Positions 30,321 to 39,384 of a stretch of DNA of 44,054 bases are shown piece after piece. This stretch comes from an uncultured Pelagibacteraceae bacterium (GTDB taxonomy: Bacteria > Pseudomonadota > Alphaproteobacteria > Pelagibacterales > Pelagibacteraceae). The notes beneath the pieces were generated by a model. That model saw only the letters and a program-made list of their open reading frames with translations. It was not told where the DNA came from and did no database searches. The translations under genes were made by a program, and so were the position numbers. Every line of letters begins with the position of its first letter. The stretch's first letter is position 1. The DNA is taken from the NCBI GenBank assembly GCA_902584915.1, contig CACIBQ010000004.1, positions 1 to 44,054 of the forward strand, in the 5' to 3' direction.

Positions 30321-30948
30321 GTTTGGTTACTTCGTAAATACCTAACCATGCATTAACATCTTTGCTAGCTATGTAATTTGATTTAAAAAATTCTATTTCT
30401 TTCCATTTATTATCTTTATTGAGTTGATCTATTTTTTTATCAAAACCATATTCTTCATGAATTCCTTCATTTATTGTAAAACAAATAAGGCCCTTATTAT
30501 TAGTAATTCTAATAAACTCATCTAAGGCTGGAGGTTTTACATGACCAAAAGTAAAGGTACCTACACACATCACGGCATCAAAAGAATTATCTTTTTCGTT
30601 AATTGGTTTATTTAAATCAACCTTATCTAATTTTTTATATAGATCCTTTGGAACTAAATCTAATAATTTTTGTGATAGATCTGCTCCATAAAAATTTGAA
30701 AAACCATATTTTTTTAATTCAACGCCAACTAAGCCTGTTCCACATCCTGCATCATAAATTTTAGCATTTTTATTTTTCTGATATTTAATAAAAACTTCTG
30801 AAGTTTCTTTGGGACCAGTGTAATTCCAGTCAATCATATCTTTATCATATTTATTTCCTTCACCCCATTCGTCATAATATTTCATTACCTCTTCTGTTTT
30901 TTTTAATTTATAAATCGGTACCTTGTTACCTACATCTTTTTGGGCCAT
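30313..30948 (-). CDS. Class I SAM-dependent methyltransferase
   Basis: IYDAGCGTGLVGVELKKYGFSNFYGADLS motif I; NSFDAVMCVGTF. Confidence 0.88.
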   Translation of the reverse strand: MAQKDVGNKVPIYKLKKTEEVMKYYDEWGEGNKYDKDMIDWNYTGPKETSEVFIKYQKNKNAKIYDAGCGTGLVGVELKKYGFSNFYGADLSQKLLDLVPKDLYKKLDKVDLNKPINEKDNSFDAVMCVGTFTFGHVKPPALDEFIRITNNKGLICFTINEGIHEEYGFDKKIDQLNKDNKWKEIEFFKSNYIASKDVNAWLGIYEVTKHV

Positions 30949-33353
30949 TAGCTTCTCATTTTTTGTCCACTAGGATCGTAAAGTGGTTCTTTAATTATTG
31001 AACAATTAAATAAGTCTCCGTTAATTTCAATTTGAATTCCTTTGTCAGATTTAATTTCTTCTTTATTGACGTATGAAAAGGCAATACTCTTATTTACATA
31101 ATGAGCAAAACCACCTGAGGTAACATATCCAATACTCTTGTCTTTTTTCATTACAGCTTCATTGTTAGTTACATCAATTTCATTCGTTTGAACTATTAAT
31201 GGTACAAGTTTATTTGAACATTGGTCTTTTCTAGCACTTTCTTTACCAATAAAATCTTTATCCCAATTAATAAATGCATCTAAACCAGTCTCTTTTGGTG
31301 TAAAGTCAGGCCTATAATCTAAAGTCCAAGCGCCCCAGTTTTTTTCAAGTCTCATTGACATAAGCGCTCTTCCTCCAAACGGTTTGATATTAAATTCTTT
31401 TCCAGCATCCATAATTTCTTCATATAATTTGAGTTGAAAGTGAGGAGCTACGTAAATTTCATAACCAAGTTCACCTGTAAAAGAAATCCTATTTACAAGA
31501 GCTGGGACTCCCCCAACAAACATATGATTTGAATCTCTAAATTTAAATTTAGAATTGGATACATCATCTCTAGTTATTTTTTGAAGTAATTCTCTAGAAT
31601 TTGGACCAGCAATTGATAAACCATGAAATTCATCTGATCTGTTTTTATAAGTTAAATTAAATTTGTTTATATGACTTTCAAACCATCTTCTGTGCATTTC
31701 TTGTGCTGCGCCTGATCCAAAAACCATAAATTCATTTTCATCAAAACAAGCTACTGTTAAATCACCATATAGTTTTCCTCTATAAGAAAGCATAGGTGTT
31801 AAAGAAATGCGTCCTGGCTTGGGTAACCTTCCAGCCATTATATGGTCTAAAAATTTTCTTGCATCAGGACCTTTAAATTCGTGCTTAGAAAAATTTGCAA
31901 CTTCTATGACGCCAACATTTTCTCTTACATTTATAACTTCTTTGGAAACATAATTATGAGATCTTGATCTTTTAATTGTAGGTTCTTCGTATGCATCATC
32001 TTTACTATTTGCAAACCACAAAACATTTTCTAAACCGAAACTATCCCCCATGACTGCACCTTGTTGAACAAATCTATCATATAAGGCTGTTGTTTTTTGT
32101 TTTCTTCCTTTTGGCAATGTTTCATTAGGAAAGGTCATAATAAATCTTCTTTCATAGTTTTCGGAAGATTTTATCGTTCCATAATGAGGAGAAGCATAAT
32201 CTCCAAATCTTGCTACATCCATTGCCCAAACATCAATTGATGGTTCACCATCTATAATCCACTCGGCTAAACATTTACCGACTCCTCCACCTTGACAAAA
32301 TCCAGCCATTACTCCAACAGCCACCCAGTAATTTTTTAAACCAGGAATAGGACCAATTAAAGGACTTCCATCAGGGCCGAATGTAAATGGTCCATTCACA
32401 ATATTTTTTATTCCTGCTTTTTCTAAAGCAGGCATTCTCTCAAATCCAATAGCTAATCTATCTTGAATATTATCTAATTTTGGTTCTAAAAGTTCGTGTC
32501 CAAAATTAATTGGGGTTCCTTCTACTTTCCAAGGAGTAGATTTTTGTTCATATGTACCAAGCAACATACCTTTTCCTTCTTGTCTGAAATAAATATTACC
32601 TTCGAAATCTGTACCTATTGGAATTCTTTGATCTCCCAATGCTTCAATTTCTGGAATAGCTTCTGTAATTAAATAGTGATGCTCCATAGGCTGTACTGGT
32701 AAATTTAATCCAGCTAAATTACCAACTTCTCTTGCCCATAATCCTCCAGCATTAATTACAATTTCTGCATTAATATTTCCTTTATCTGTTACAACATTCC
32801 ATGAACCATCTTCTTTTTGTTTTGTGTCTTTAACAACTGTGTGTGTATAATATTTTCCTCCATGAACTTTGGCAGCTTTAGCAAAGGCATAGGTAACTCC
32901 TGATGGGTCAACTTCTCCGTCTATTGGATCCCACAGTGCTAATAGATATCTAGATGGGTCAATTAATGGGTTTTTCTTTTTTACTTCTTCGAGTGAAATG
33001 AACTCCTGATCTAAGCCCATATATCTAGCTTTTGATCTTTCTCTTTTAAGATATTCAGCCCAAACATCATTTGAAGCTAAGTAAAATCCTCCACTTGGTT
33101 TAAATCCACAAGAATGACCTGACTCTTTTTCTATTTCTTTGTAAAGACCGATCGTATATGCCATCATTCTAGAAATATTTGGATCATTAGAGATTACATG
33201 AACATTTCCAGCAGCGTGCCAGGATGATCCTGAAGTAAGTTCATTTCTTTCTAATAATATACACTCTTTTAAACCAAATTTCGAAAGATGGTAAAGTATG
33301 GAACAACCAACTACTCCTCCACCAATTATAACTACCTTGGCATGTTTTTCCAT
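30948..33353 (-). CDS. FAD-dependent dimethylglycine/sarcosine dehydrogenase-like protein with GcvT domain (paralogue 2)
   Basis: IIGGGVVGCSILYHLSKFG, TSGSSWHAAGNVH, GPFTFGPDGSPLIGP, GcvT-like C-terminal half; directly downstream of BHMT. Confidence 0.87.
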   Translation of the reverse strand: MEKHAKVVIIGGGVVGCSILYHLSKFGLKECILLERNELTSGSSWHAAGNVHVISNDPNISRMMAYTIGLYKEIEKESGHSCGFKPSGGFYLASNDVWAEYLKRERSKARYMGLDQEFISLEEVKKKNPLIDPSRYLLALWDPIDGEVDPSGVTYAFAKAAKVHGGKYYTHTVVKDTKQKEDGSWNVVTDKGNINAEIVINAGGLWAREVGNLAGLNLPVQPMEHHYLITEAIPEIEALGDQRIPIGTDFEGNIYFRQEGKGMLLGTYEQKSTPWKVEGTPINFGHELLEPKLDNIQDRLAIGFERMPALEKAGIKNIVNGPFTFGPDGSPLIGPIPGLKNYWVAVGVMAGFCQGGGVGKCLAEWIIDGEPSIDVWAMDVARFGDYASPHYGTIKSSENYERRFIMTFPNETLPKGRKQKTTALYDRFVQQGAVMGDSFGLENVLWFANSKDDAYEEPTIKRSRSHNYVSKEVINVRENVGVIEVANFSKHEFKGPDARKFLDHIMAGRLPKPGRISLTPMLSYRGKLYGDLTVACFDENEFMVFGSGAAQEMHRRWFESHINKFNLTYKNRSDEFHGLSIAGPNSRELLQKITRDDVSNSKFKFRDSNHMFVGGVPALVNRISFTGELGYEIYVAPHFQLKLYEEIMDAGKEFNIKPFGGRALMSMRLEKNWGAWTLDYRPDFTPKETGLDAFINWDKDFIGKESARKDQCSNKLVPLIVQTNEIDVTNNEAVMKKDKSIGYVTSGGFAHYVNKSIAFSYVNKEEIKSDKGIQIEINGDLFNCSIIKEPLYDPSGQKMRS

Positions 33354-33362
33354 AAACTTCCT

Positions 33363-34409
33363 TTATAAAGTCTTTGCGGCGTCTGTATTATGTTTTTTTA
33401 AAGATGAGTCGGTCCCATGTGCATAATGTTTGGACATATCAGGGTAGTATTTATAAGAAATTGGTTTTCTTCCTAGAGCAACTGCCATTTCTCTAACATG
33501 ATGAGGTTCTGCACCACAACATATTCCTATAAAATTTATTTTTTTTTCTGCACATTCTTTAGCAAACTCTGCCATTTCATACCTGTTGCAATATAAATTG
33601 TCTAACGCTACAGGAAATGCATTTCCTCCAGGTATACAATCACATCCTTCATCCTTTTGGTTTAAAAATCCAGGATCTTTTTCAGTAGTTCTGTATGGAA
33701 CAGGCAAAGCAGCAACATGACAAGAAACTGCTTTTCTTATTTCTGGCAAAAGTTTCATTGTCATTTTTGGACCTCTAAAACAATTTAAACCAACGACATC
33801 AGCTCCATTATCTTCTAAAATTTTACATGCTTCACCTGGAGAGGTTCCTTCTCTAGTTTTGCCGTCTCTTCTAAAAGCATAATTGCAAACAGCAATGAGT
33901 CCTGCATCTTTTATAACTTTAAGTGCAATTTTTAATTCTTCTACCCAAGTAATGGTTTCAGCAATAATGAAATCTACACCAGCTTCTTTAGCCCAAGAAA
34001 CTTGTTCTTCGAACATTTTTTGACATTCAATATTACTTTTTTTATCTTTTGGATCATAAATATTTGTGTTAGCAACATTTCCAGCTACTAATAAATCAAG
34101 ATCTTTAAACTCATCTCTTGCATCCTTTGCAATTTTTAATGCATTTTTTTGTAGCTGTTCAAGAAGTTGTTCTTTTCCAATTATTCTAAGTTTTTCTCTA
34201 TGTCCATAATAAGTAAAAGCTTGAACAATTTCGCTACCAGATCTTATAAACTCTCTATGCAACTGTGAAACTACTTCTGGATGTTCTAATACTACTTCAG
34301 GAACAAATGCTCCTGCTTGTAAATAACCTCTTCTCTCCATTGCAAATAAATATCCTTCGGCACAAAGAACTGGACCTTCATTTAATCTTTTTATTAAATC
34401 TTTTTTCAT
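33363..34409 (-). CDS. bhmt: Betaine-homocysteine S-methyltransferase-like protein
   Basis: Homocysteine S-methyltransferase family: GSEIVQAFTYYGHREKL, VVGLNCFRGP, NFIGICCGAEPHHVREMA (CC Zn ligands); next to DMGDH-like gene. Confidence 0.88.
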   Translation of the reverse strand: MKKDLIKRLNEGPVLCAEGYLFAMERRGYLQAGAFVPEVVLEHPEVVSQLHREFIRSGSEIVQAFTYYGHREKLRIIGKEQLLEQLQKNALKIAKDARDEFKDLDLLVAGNVANTNIYDPKDKKSNIECQKMFEEQVSWAKEAGVDFIIAETITWVEELKIALKVIKDAGLIAVCNYAFRRDGKTREGTSPGEACKILEDNGADVVGLNCFRGPKMTMKLLPEIRKAVSCHVAALPVPYRTTEKDPGFLNQKDEGCDCIPGGNAFPVALDNLYCNRYEMAEFAKECAEKKINFIGICCGAEPHHVREMAVALGRKPISYKYYPDMSKHYAHGTDSSLKKHNTDAAKTL

Positions 34410-34443
34410 AAATTTGATTTTTAATATTAATTTTAAATTAAAA

Positions 34444-34494
34444 CCTTTGCAAAAACATTTTGTCTACAACCGTTAGTTGAAACAAATTTGCTTT
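34444..34494 (-). promoter_or_regulatory. Candidate SAM-V riboswitch upstream of bhmt
   Basis: Minus strand reads AAAGCAAATTTGTTTCAACTAACGGTTGTAGACAAAATGTTTTTGCAAAGG: hairpin TTTGTTTCAAC/GTTGTAGACAAA plus GCAAA...TTTGC pseudoknot-type pairing and AAAGG 3' end, in the bhmt leader. Confidence 0.7.
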
Positions 34495-34546
34495 TTTTTC
34501 CTCTTTATGTTCTGATGAGGCTTCATTAATTAATTAAAGGAAAAAT

Positions 34547-35566
34547 ATGAAAATAAAAAATATAATTCTTTCAGCTCTTGTAATTCTAGGTTTCACTTCT
34601 TTTAGTGGCATAGCAAATGCAGGATGTGGGAAGCTAGTTATTGCTGAACAAAACTGGGCCTCAGCTGAATTAATGGCTAACGTAGATAAGATCATTTTAG
34701 AAAAAGGATATGGATGCGAAGTTGAGTTAGTGCCAGGTGCAACTATGCCAACGTTTACTTCAATGAATGATAAAGGTTCGCCAGATATGAACCCGGAACA
34801 ATGGGCTAATGCTGTTTACACACCTTTGAAAAAAGCAGTATCTGAAAAAAGATTAATTATTGCTAATACAGCTCCTATCACTGGTCTTGGTGAAGGTTGG
34901 TGGATTACTCCAGGGACTGTTAAAAAACATCCAAAGATAAAAGGCATGACAGCTATGGAAATTCTAGAACATCCAGAATGGTTTCCATATAAAGAAGATC
35001 CTTCAAAAGGAGCTTTTGTTGGCTGTCCAGCTGGATGGGGATGTCAGTTAGCTAATGCAAACCTTTTCAGAGCATTTGAAATGGAAAAAAAAGGTTGGGT
35101 ATTAGTTGATCCAGGTTCTGCAGCAGGTTTAGATGGTTCAATTGCTAAAGCGGCTGACTCGGGAAATCCTTGGCTAGGATACTATTGGAACCCTACTTCT
35201 ATAGTAGGAAAATATAGTCTAATACCAGTGGACTTCGGAGTGCCTTTTGCAGGTAGAGATAATTGGGATAACTGTATAACTCTTGCTGAACAAGATTGTG
35301 CAAATCCAAAACCTACTGCTTGGACAAAATCAGAAGTTAATTCTATTGTTACAGCTAATTTTGCTAAAACTGGAGGAAAAGACGCTTTATCATATGTTGA
35401 AAAACGTACTTATCCAGGTGAAGTAATGAATGGAATGCTTGTATACATGGCTGATAACCAAGCTAAAGGTTCAGATGCAGCAATTGAATTTTTGAAAAAG
35501 CATGAAGATGTTTGGGGTAAATGGGTATCTTCAGCTGCTAAGAAAAAAATTAAAGCTGGTCTTTAA
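34547..35566 (+). CDS. Second glycine betaine/onium ABC transporter substrate-binding protein
   Basis: Signal peptide; LVIAEQNWASAELMANVDKIILEKGYGCEVELVPGATMPTFTSM; YYWNPTSIVGKYSL; OpuAC-like. Confidence 0.85.
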   Translation: MKIKNIILSALVILGFTSFSGIANAGCGKLVIAEQNWASAELMANVDKIILEKGYGCEVELVPGATMPTFTSMNDKGSPDMNPEQWANAVYTPLKKAVSEKRLIIANTAPITGLGEGWWITPGTVKKHPKIKGMTAMEILEHPEWFPYKEDPSKGAFVGCPAGWGCQLANANLFRAFEMEKKGWVLVDPGSAAGLDGSIAKAADSGNPWLGYYWNPTSIVGKYSLIPVDFGVPFAGRDNWDNCITLAEQDCANPKPTAWTKSEVNSIVTANFAKTGGKDALSYVEKRTYPGEVMNGMLVYMADNQAKGSDAAIEFLKKHEDVWGKWVSSAAKKKIKAGL

Positions 35567-35578
35567 AATATAATTTGT

Positions 35579-35617
35579 TTAACGAGCCTATAATTAAATA
35601 GGCTCGTTAATTTTTTT
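35579..35617 (+). terminator. Intrinsic terminator-like hairpin between second SBP and its permease
   Basis: TTAACGAGCCTA-TAATTAAA-TAGGCTCGTTAA (12-bp perfect stem) followed by TTTTTTT. Confidence 0.85.
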
Positions 35618-35626
35618 AGGAATTAA

Positions 35627-36511
35627 ATGGAATTTTTTACTAAATTTCCTGTAATGGAGCGTCAGGCTCTAATGGAATTCAGAAAATCAGTTGATTTTGC
35701 TTTTAGAGATTTTTCTAGAGCATATGGAGATGGTATAGAAGCTTTTTTTGATCCATTATTATATTTTTTGGTGTGGTTAGAAAAATTATTAATAAATTCT
35801 CCTTGGGTGGTAATCATAGGACTAATTTGTGGTTTAACATGGCTTGCATCAAAAAACTGGAAGCTTGTCGTTGGAACAGCAATAGCATTTTTCCTTATTG
35901 GCTACTTTGGAATGTGGAAAGATACCATGGCAACTGTAGCAATAATAACTGTTTGCGTACTGATATGTATGCTTATGGGAATACCAGTTGGAGTACTAAT
36001 GGCTCGTTCTGATAGAGTAGAAAAAGCAATTTTGCCTGTTTTAGATATGATGCAAACAATTCCAAGTTTCGTATATTTAATTCCTATATTAATGTTACTT
36101 GGTATTGGAAAAGTTCCAGGATTAATCGCTATTTGTATATATGCTGTTCCCCCAATAATAAGATTAACAAATTTAGGTATAAGAGAAGTAGATAAAGAAA
36201 CAATAGAAGCTAGTGAGGCTTTTGGTGCAACTAAGTTTCAAAAGTTAAAAACTGTACAAATACCTTTGGCTCTTCCAACCGTTTTTGCAGGAGTGAATCA
36301 AACTATTATGATGGCTTTAGCTATGGTTGTAATAGCTTCAATGATTGGAGTAAAAGGTTTGGGAGTTCCTATTCTAAGGGCAGTTTTAAATCAATATTTA
36401 GCTTTAGGACTATTTAATGGACTTGCTATAGTTGCTCTAGCTATTATTTTTGACAGAGCCGCTCAAGAGTATGGCCGTAGGATACAAAAACACAGAGGTG
36501 TCAAAAGATAA
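35627..36511 (+). CDS. Second ProW-like ABC transporter permease
   Basis: LDMMQTIPSFVYLIPILMLLGIGKVPGLIAICIYAVPPIIRLTNLGIREVDKETIEASEAFGATKFQKLKTVQIPLALPTV. Confidence 0.92.
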   Translation: MEFFTKFPVMERQALMEFRKSVDFAFRDFSRAYGDGIEAFFDPLLYFLVWLEKLLINSPWVVIIGLICGLTWLASKNWKLVVGTAIAFFLIGYFGMWKDTMATVAIITVCVLICMLMGIPVGVLMARSDRVEKAILPVLDMMQTIPSFVYLIPILMLLGIGKVPGLIAICIYAVPPIIRLTNLGIREVDKETIEASEAFGATKFQKLKTVQIPLALPTVFAGVNQTIMMALAMVVIASMIGVKGLGVPILRAVLNQYLALGLFNGLAIVALAIIFDRAAQEYGRRIQKHRGVKR

Positions 36512-36552
36512 AATTTTCTAGACAGTTATTATAAAATAACTAAATATCTCGA

Positions 36553-37281
36553 ATGAATTTTTCAATTGAGATAAGTCCTGTTACAGACCTCGAAACTCTT
36601 CCTAAATTAAAAGACGTATATATAACTCTTTTACCTGGGGGTGATTTTAAAGAAACTGCAATACAAGCTGAAAAATTAGTGAAAAAGGGATTTAATCCAA
36701 TTCCTCACTTTCCAGCTAGATCAATTGAAAATGAAGTACAACTAAAAGAATATATTTCTAGATGTAAAGATGGTGGTACAAAACAGGTCTTGGTTATTGG
36801 TGGAAGCAGAGAGCCAATCGGGGACTTTGATAGTTCTATCCAAGTTTTGGAAACTGGTTATTTTGAGAATATGAAGATCGGAATTGCTGGACATCCAGAA
36901 GGGAGTCCTGATATATCGGACTCTAAATTAGAAAAAGCTATGAATGATAAAAAGCCTTATGCTGACTATATAGTTACTCAATGGTTGCTAGACCCTCAGC
37001 CTATCATAGATTTTATATCTAAACAAACAGTACCAGTTCATGTTGGAATTACTGGACCTTTAAAAATTACAAGCTTAATAAAGTTTGCAAATATTGTAGG
37101 GGCAAAAAATTCCTTAAATTTTCTTAAATCTAATTTTAGTAAGGCGTTAGATTTAATGAAACCTAAAGACCCTAATGATTTAATTGGGAAAGTAAAATCA
37201 CAAACTGATAACTTCCACATTTATACATTCGGCGGCTTGAAGGAAACTAACAAGTGGTTGATGGAGAATAAATATGTCTAA
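36553..37281 (+). CDS. Methylenetetrahydrofolate reductase-like protein
   Basis: FSIEISPVTD, KKGFNPIPHFPARSIENEVQLKEYISRCKDGGTKQVLVIGGSREPIGDF, YADYIVTQWLLDPQPIIDFI: MTHFR-like TIM-barrel motifs. Confidence 0.75.
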   Translation: MNFSIEISPVTDLETLPKLKDVYITLLPGGDFKETAIQAEKLVKKGFNPIPHFPARSIENEVQLKEYISRCKDGGTKQVLVIGGSREPIGDFDSSIQVLETGYFENMKIGIAGHPEGSPDISDSKLEKAMNDKKPYADYIVTQWLLDPQPIIDFISKQTVPVHVGITGPLKITSLIKFANIVGAKNSLNFLKSNFSKALDLMKPKDPNDLIGKVKSQTDNFHIYTFGGLKETNKWLMENKYV

Positions 37282-38632
37282 AGAATTTGATTATAATAAA
37301 ATGAGACATGTGACGTCAGTTGATCAAACTGACAGAAAGGTTCCGTATAATTTGAGACAAAGCGGACCAACAAAAGTAGAAATGCTAATTTCAACAAGGG
37401 TAAGAAAATCACCTTATTGGCATTTATCTATGGAAGCAGGTTGCTGGAGAGCAACAGTATATAATCGTATTTACCATCCAAGAGGATACGTAAAACCAGA
37501 AGATGGTGGAGCAATGGTTGAATACGATGCAATTGTAAATCATGTAACTATGTGGAATGTAGCTGTTGAAAGACAGATTCAAGTTAAAGGTCCTGATGCA
37601 GAAAAGTTCGTTGATTATGTAATTACAAGAGATGCAACAAAAATTTCACCAATGAAAGCAAGGTATGTAATTTTATGCAATCAATATGGTGGTGTTTTAA
37701 ATGATCCTATTCTTTTAAGAATTTCAAAAGATGAGTTTTGGTTTTCCTTATCAGATAGTGATATCGGTATGTACTTACAAGGAGTCAATGCTGATGGAAG
37801 GTTTAATTGCGAGATTCATGAAATAGATGTTTCACCAGTTCAAATCCAAGGTCCAAAATCCAAAGCTTTGATGAAAGATCTTTGTGGTGATCAAGTTGAT
37901 TTCGAAAATATACCTTTTTATGGTTTAGCTTCAGCTAAAATTGGAGGTAGAAGTTGTATAATTTCTCAGTCTGGATTTTCTGGGGAAGCTGGATATGAAA
38001 TATATTTAAGAGAGTCAACTTTATATGCTGAAGATATGTGGAACGCTGTTCTTGAAGCAGGTAAAAAACATAGTTTAATGGTAATTGCACCAGCACACCA
38101 TAGAAGAATTCAAGCTGGTATACTATCTTGGGGTCAAGACATGGACCATCAACATAATCCTTTTCAATGTAACTTAGGTTATCAAGTTTCACTATCAGGT
38201 AAAGGTGAGTGGAATAAAAAAGGTGATTATGTTGGTAAAAAAGTTTTGGAAGCTATGGGGGCTGAGATTAAAGCGGGAAAAAAACCATATAAACTTCAAC
38301 TTGTTGGATTAGAGTTGGGTGGAAAACCTATTGAAGATTATGCGCCTGACTTCTGGCTAGTTTCAGGAGAAGGTGGCGGTGAACCAGTAGGATTTATAAC
38401 GTCTCCTTGGTGGCATCCTGAAAAGAAAACTAATATTGCAATGGGTTATGTGCCTTTTGATGGCACTTTAAATGCAAATGGTTTTCCAAAAGGTAAAGTT
38501 GGATCTAAATTTAAAGTTCATTTACCTGAAAAATACTCAGATAGCCCTGGTAAACCTGTTGATGCTGTTGTTGTTGATATTCCGTTTAAAGAATCTTTCA
38601 ACGCAAATACAAGAGAAGTTGTTAAAGGCTAA
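37274..38632 (+). CDS. DmdA/GcvT-family THF-dependent demethylase-like protein
   Basis: VNHVTMWNVAVERQIQVKGPDAEKFVDYVITRD..., GGVLNDPILLRISKDEFWFSLSDSD, QGPKSKALM, HNPFQCNLGYQVSL; closely parallel to Pelagibacter DmdA motifs but with a longer N-terminus. Confidence 0.8.
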   Translation: MSKEFDYNKMRHVTSVDQTDRKVPYNLRQSGPTKVEMLISTRVRKSPYWHLSMEAGCWRATVYNRIYHPRGYVKPEDGGAMVEYDAIVNHVTMWNVAVERQIQVKGPDAEKFVDYVITRDATKISPMKARYVILCNQYGGVLNDPILLRISKDEFWFSLSDSDIGMYLQGVNADGRFNCEIHEIDVSPVQIQGPKSKALMKDLCGDQVDFENIPFYGLASAKIGGRSCIISQSGFSGEAGYEIYLRESTLYAEDMWNAVLEAGKKHSLMVIAPAHHRRIQAGILSWGQDMDHQHNPFQCNLGYQVSLSGKGEWNKKGDYVGKKVLEAMGAEIKAGKKPYKLQLVGLELGGKPIEDYAPDFWLVSGEGGGEPVGFITSPWWHPEKKTNIAMGYVPFDGTLNANGFPKGKVGSKFKVHLPEKYSDSPGKPVDAVVVDIPFKESFNANTREVVKG

Positions 38633-38641
38633 AAAATTATT

Positions 38642-38668
38642 TAAGGGGGAGCTCCTTGCTCTCCCTTA
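38642..38668 (+). terminator. Stem-loop after the DmdA-like gene (probable transcript end)
   Basis: TAAGGGGGAG-CTCCTTG-CTCTCCCTTA 10-bp stem with one G-U; weak T tail. Confidence 0.55.
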
Positions 38669-38689
38669 TTAATCAAAATACGATAAATA

Positions 38690-39235
38690 ATGTTTGGACA
38701 ATTTTTACATATAATAGTTAGCTGTTTAAAATTAGACAGAAACATCTTTAGAGACCCAAAATATTTTGGAGAAGCAGCTATTTACTTTGCTGGACTCATA
38801 ATGATTTTAGATGGTGTGGCTGGTGCTGTAGCTGCCAACACTTTTATTAAAACTTCAATTGGAGTATCTGGAATAACAGCTTTGGTAACATGGTTTATTT
38901 GGTCAATTTTTATTTATGTTATAGGAGTAAAATTATTCCCAGATGGAAATTTAAAAATTCCTTTTAAAAGAGTGCTTATTGGAGTTGGTTATGCTCATGC
39001 CCCAGGTTTGATAAGATTTTTTGCTGTAACACCTGAGCTTGTTATTCCAATAATTTTCTTAACCCAATTTTGGATATTTGCAGCGTTAATTATTTCAACA
39101 AAACATGTTTTAATTTTAAAATCTAATTTTAAAGCTTTTGGTATTGTATTTTTGTCTTTTTTAATAATTGCATTTTTATCTATATCTTTTGTGATGAGTA
39201 GAATGGACTCTTTGCCAATTTCTAATATTAGCTAA
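38690..39235 (+). CDS. Yip1-family-like integral membrane protein
   Basis: Multiple TM helices; FKRVLIGVGYAHAPGLIRFF typical of Yip1-domain proteins. Confidence 0.65.
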   Translation: MFGQFLHIIVSCLKLDRNIFRDPKYFGEAAIYFAGLIMILDGVAGAVAANTFIKTSIGVSGITALVTWFIWSIFIYVIGVKLFPDGNLKIPFKRVLIGVGYAHAPGLIRFFAVTPELVIPIIFLTQFWIFAALIISTKHVLILKSNFKAFGIVFLSFLIIAFLSISFVMSRMDSLPISNIS

Positions 39236-39384
39236 ATAGGAAAAATAGTCTTAGATATTTTACAAGAATTACAAACTTTATATCCTGTTAGTATTAAATT
39301 TTGTTTAACACTTTCATCTTCTTTATTGCAATCCTCACATATAATATCAGAAATTTCATTTTCATTTGCTTCTTTACTAATCAT
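39232..39384 (-). CDS. Unannotated 50-aa double-CxxC zinc-ribbon-like microprotein
   Basis: Manual translation: MISKEANENEISDIICEDCNKEDESVKQNLILTGYKVCNSCKISKTIFPI*; overlaps the end of the upstream 203-aa gene by 8 nt; below the ORF track length cutoff. Confidence 0.6.
   Translation of the reverse strand: MISKEANENEISDIICEDCNKEDESVKQNLILTGYKVCNSCKISKTIFPI

Noticed and set aside
30313-30948. SAM methyltransferase as a guanidinoacetate methyltransferase completing a creatine pathway with the AGAT-like gene
   Set aside because: Only generic class I methyltransferase motifs are visible, and it is in a different operon about 9 kb away; no specific GAMT signature recognised.
36524-36541. AGTTATT-ATAA-AATAACT hairpin between second permease and MetF-like gene
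   Set aside because: Purely AT-rich short stem with no T-tract; expected by chance in this composition.
38472-38672. 66-aa ORF overlapping the end of the DmdA-like gene
   Set aside because: Out-of-frame with the DmdA-like CDS, low-complexity Leu/Lys-rich, and runs through the post-operon stem-loop.
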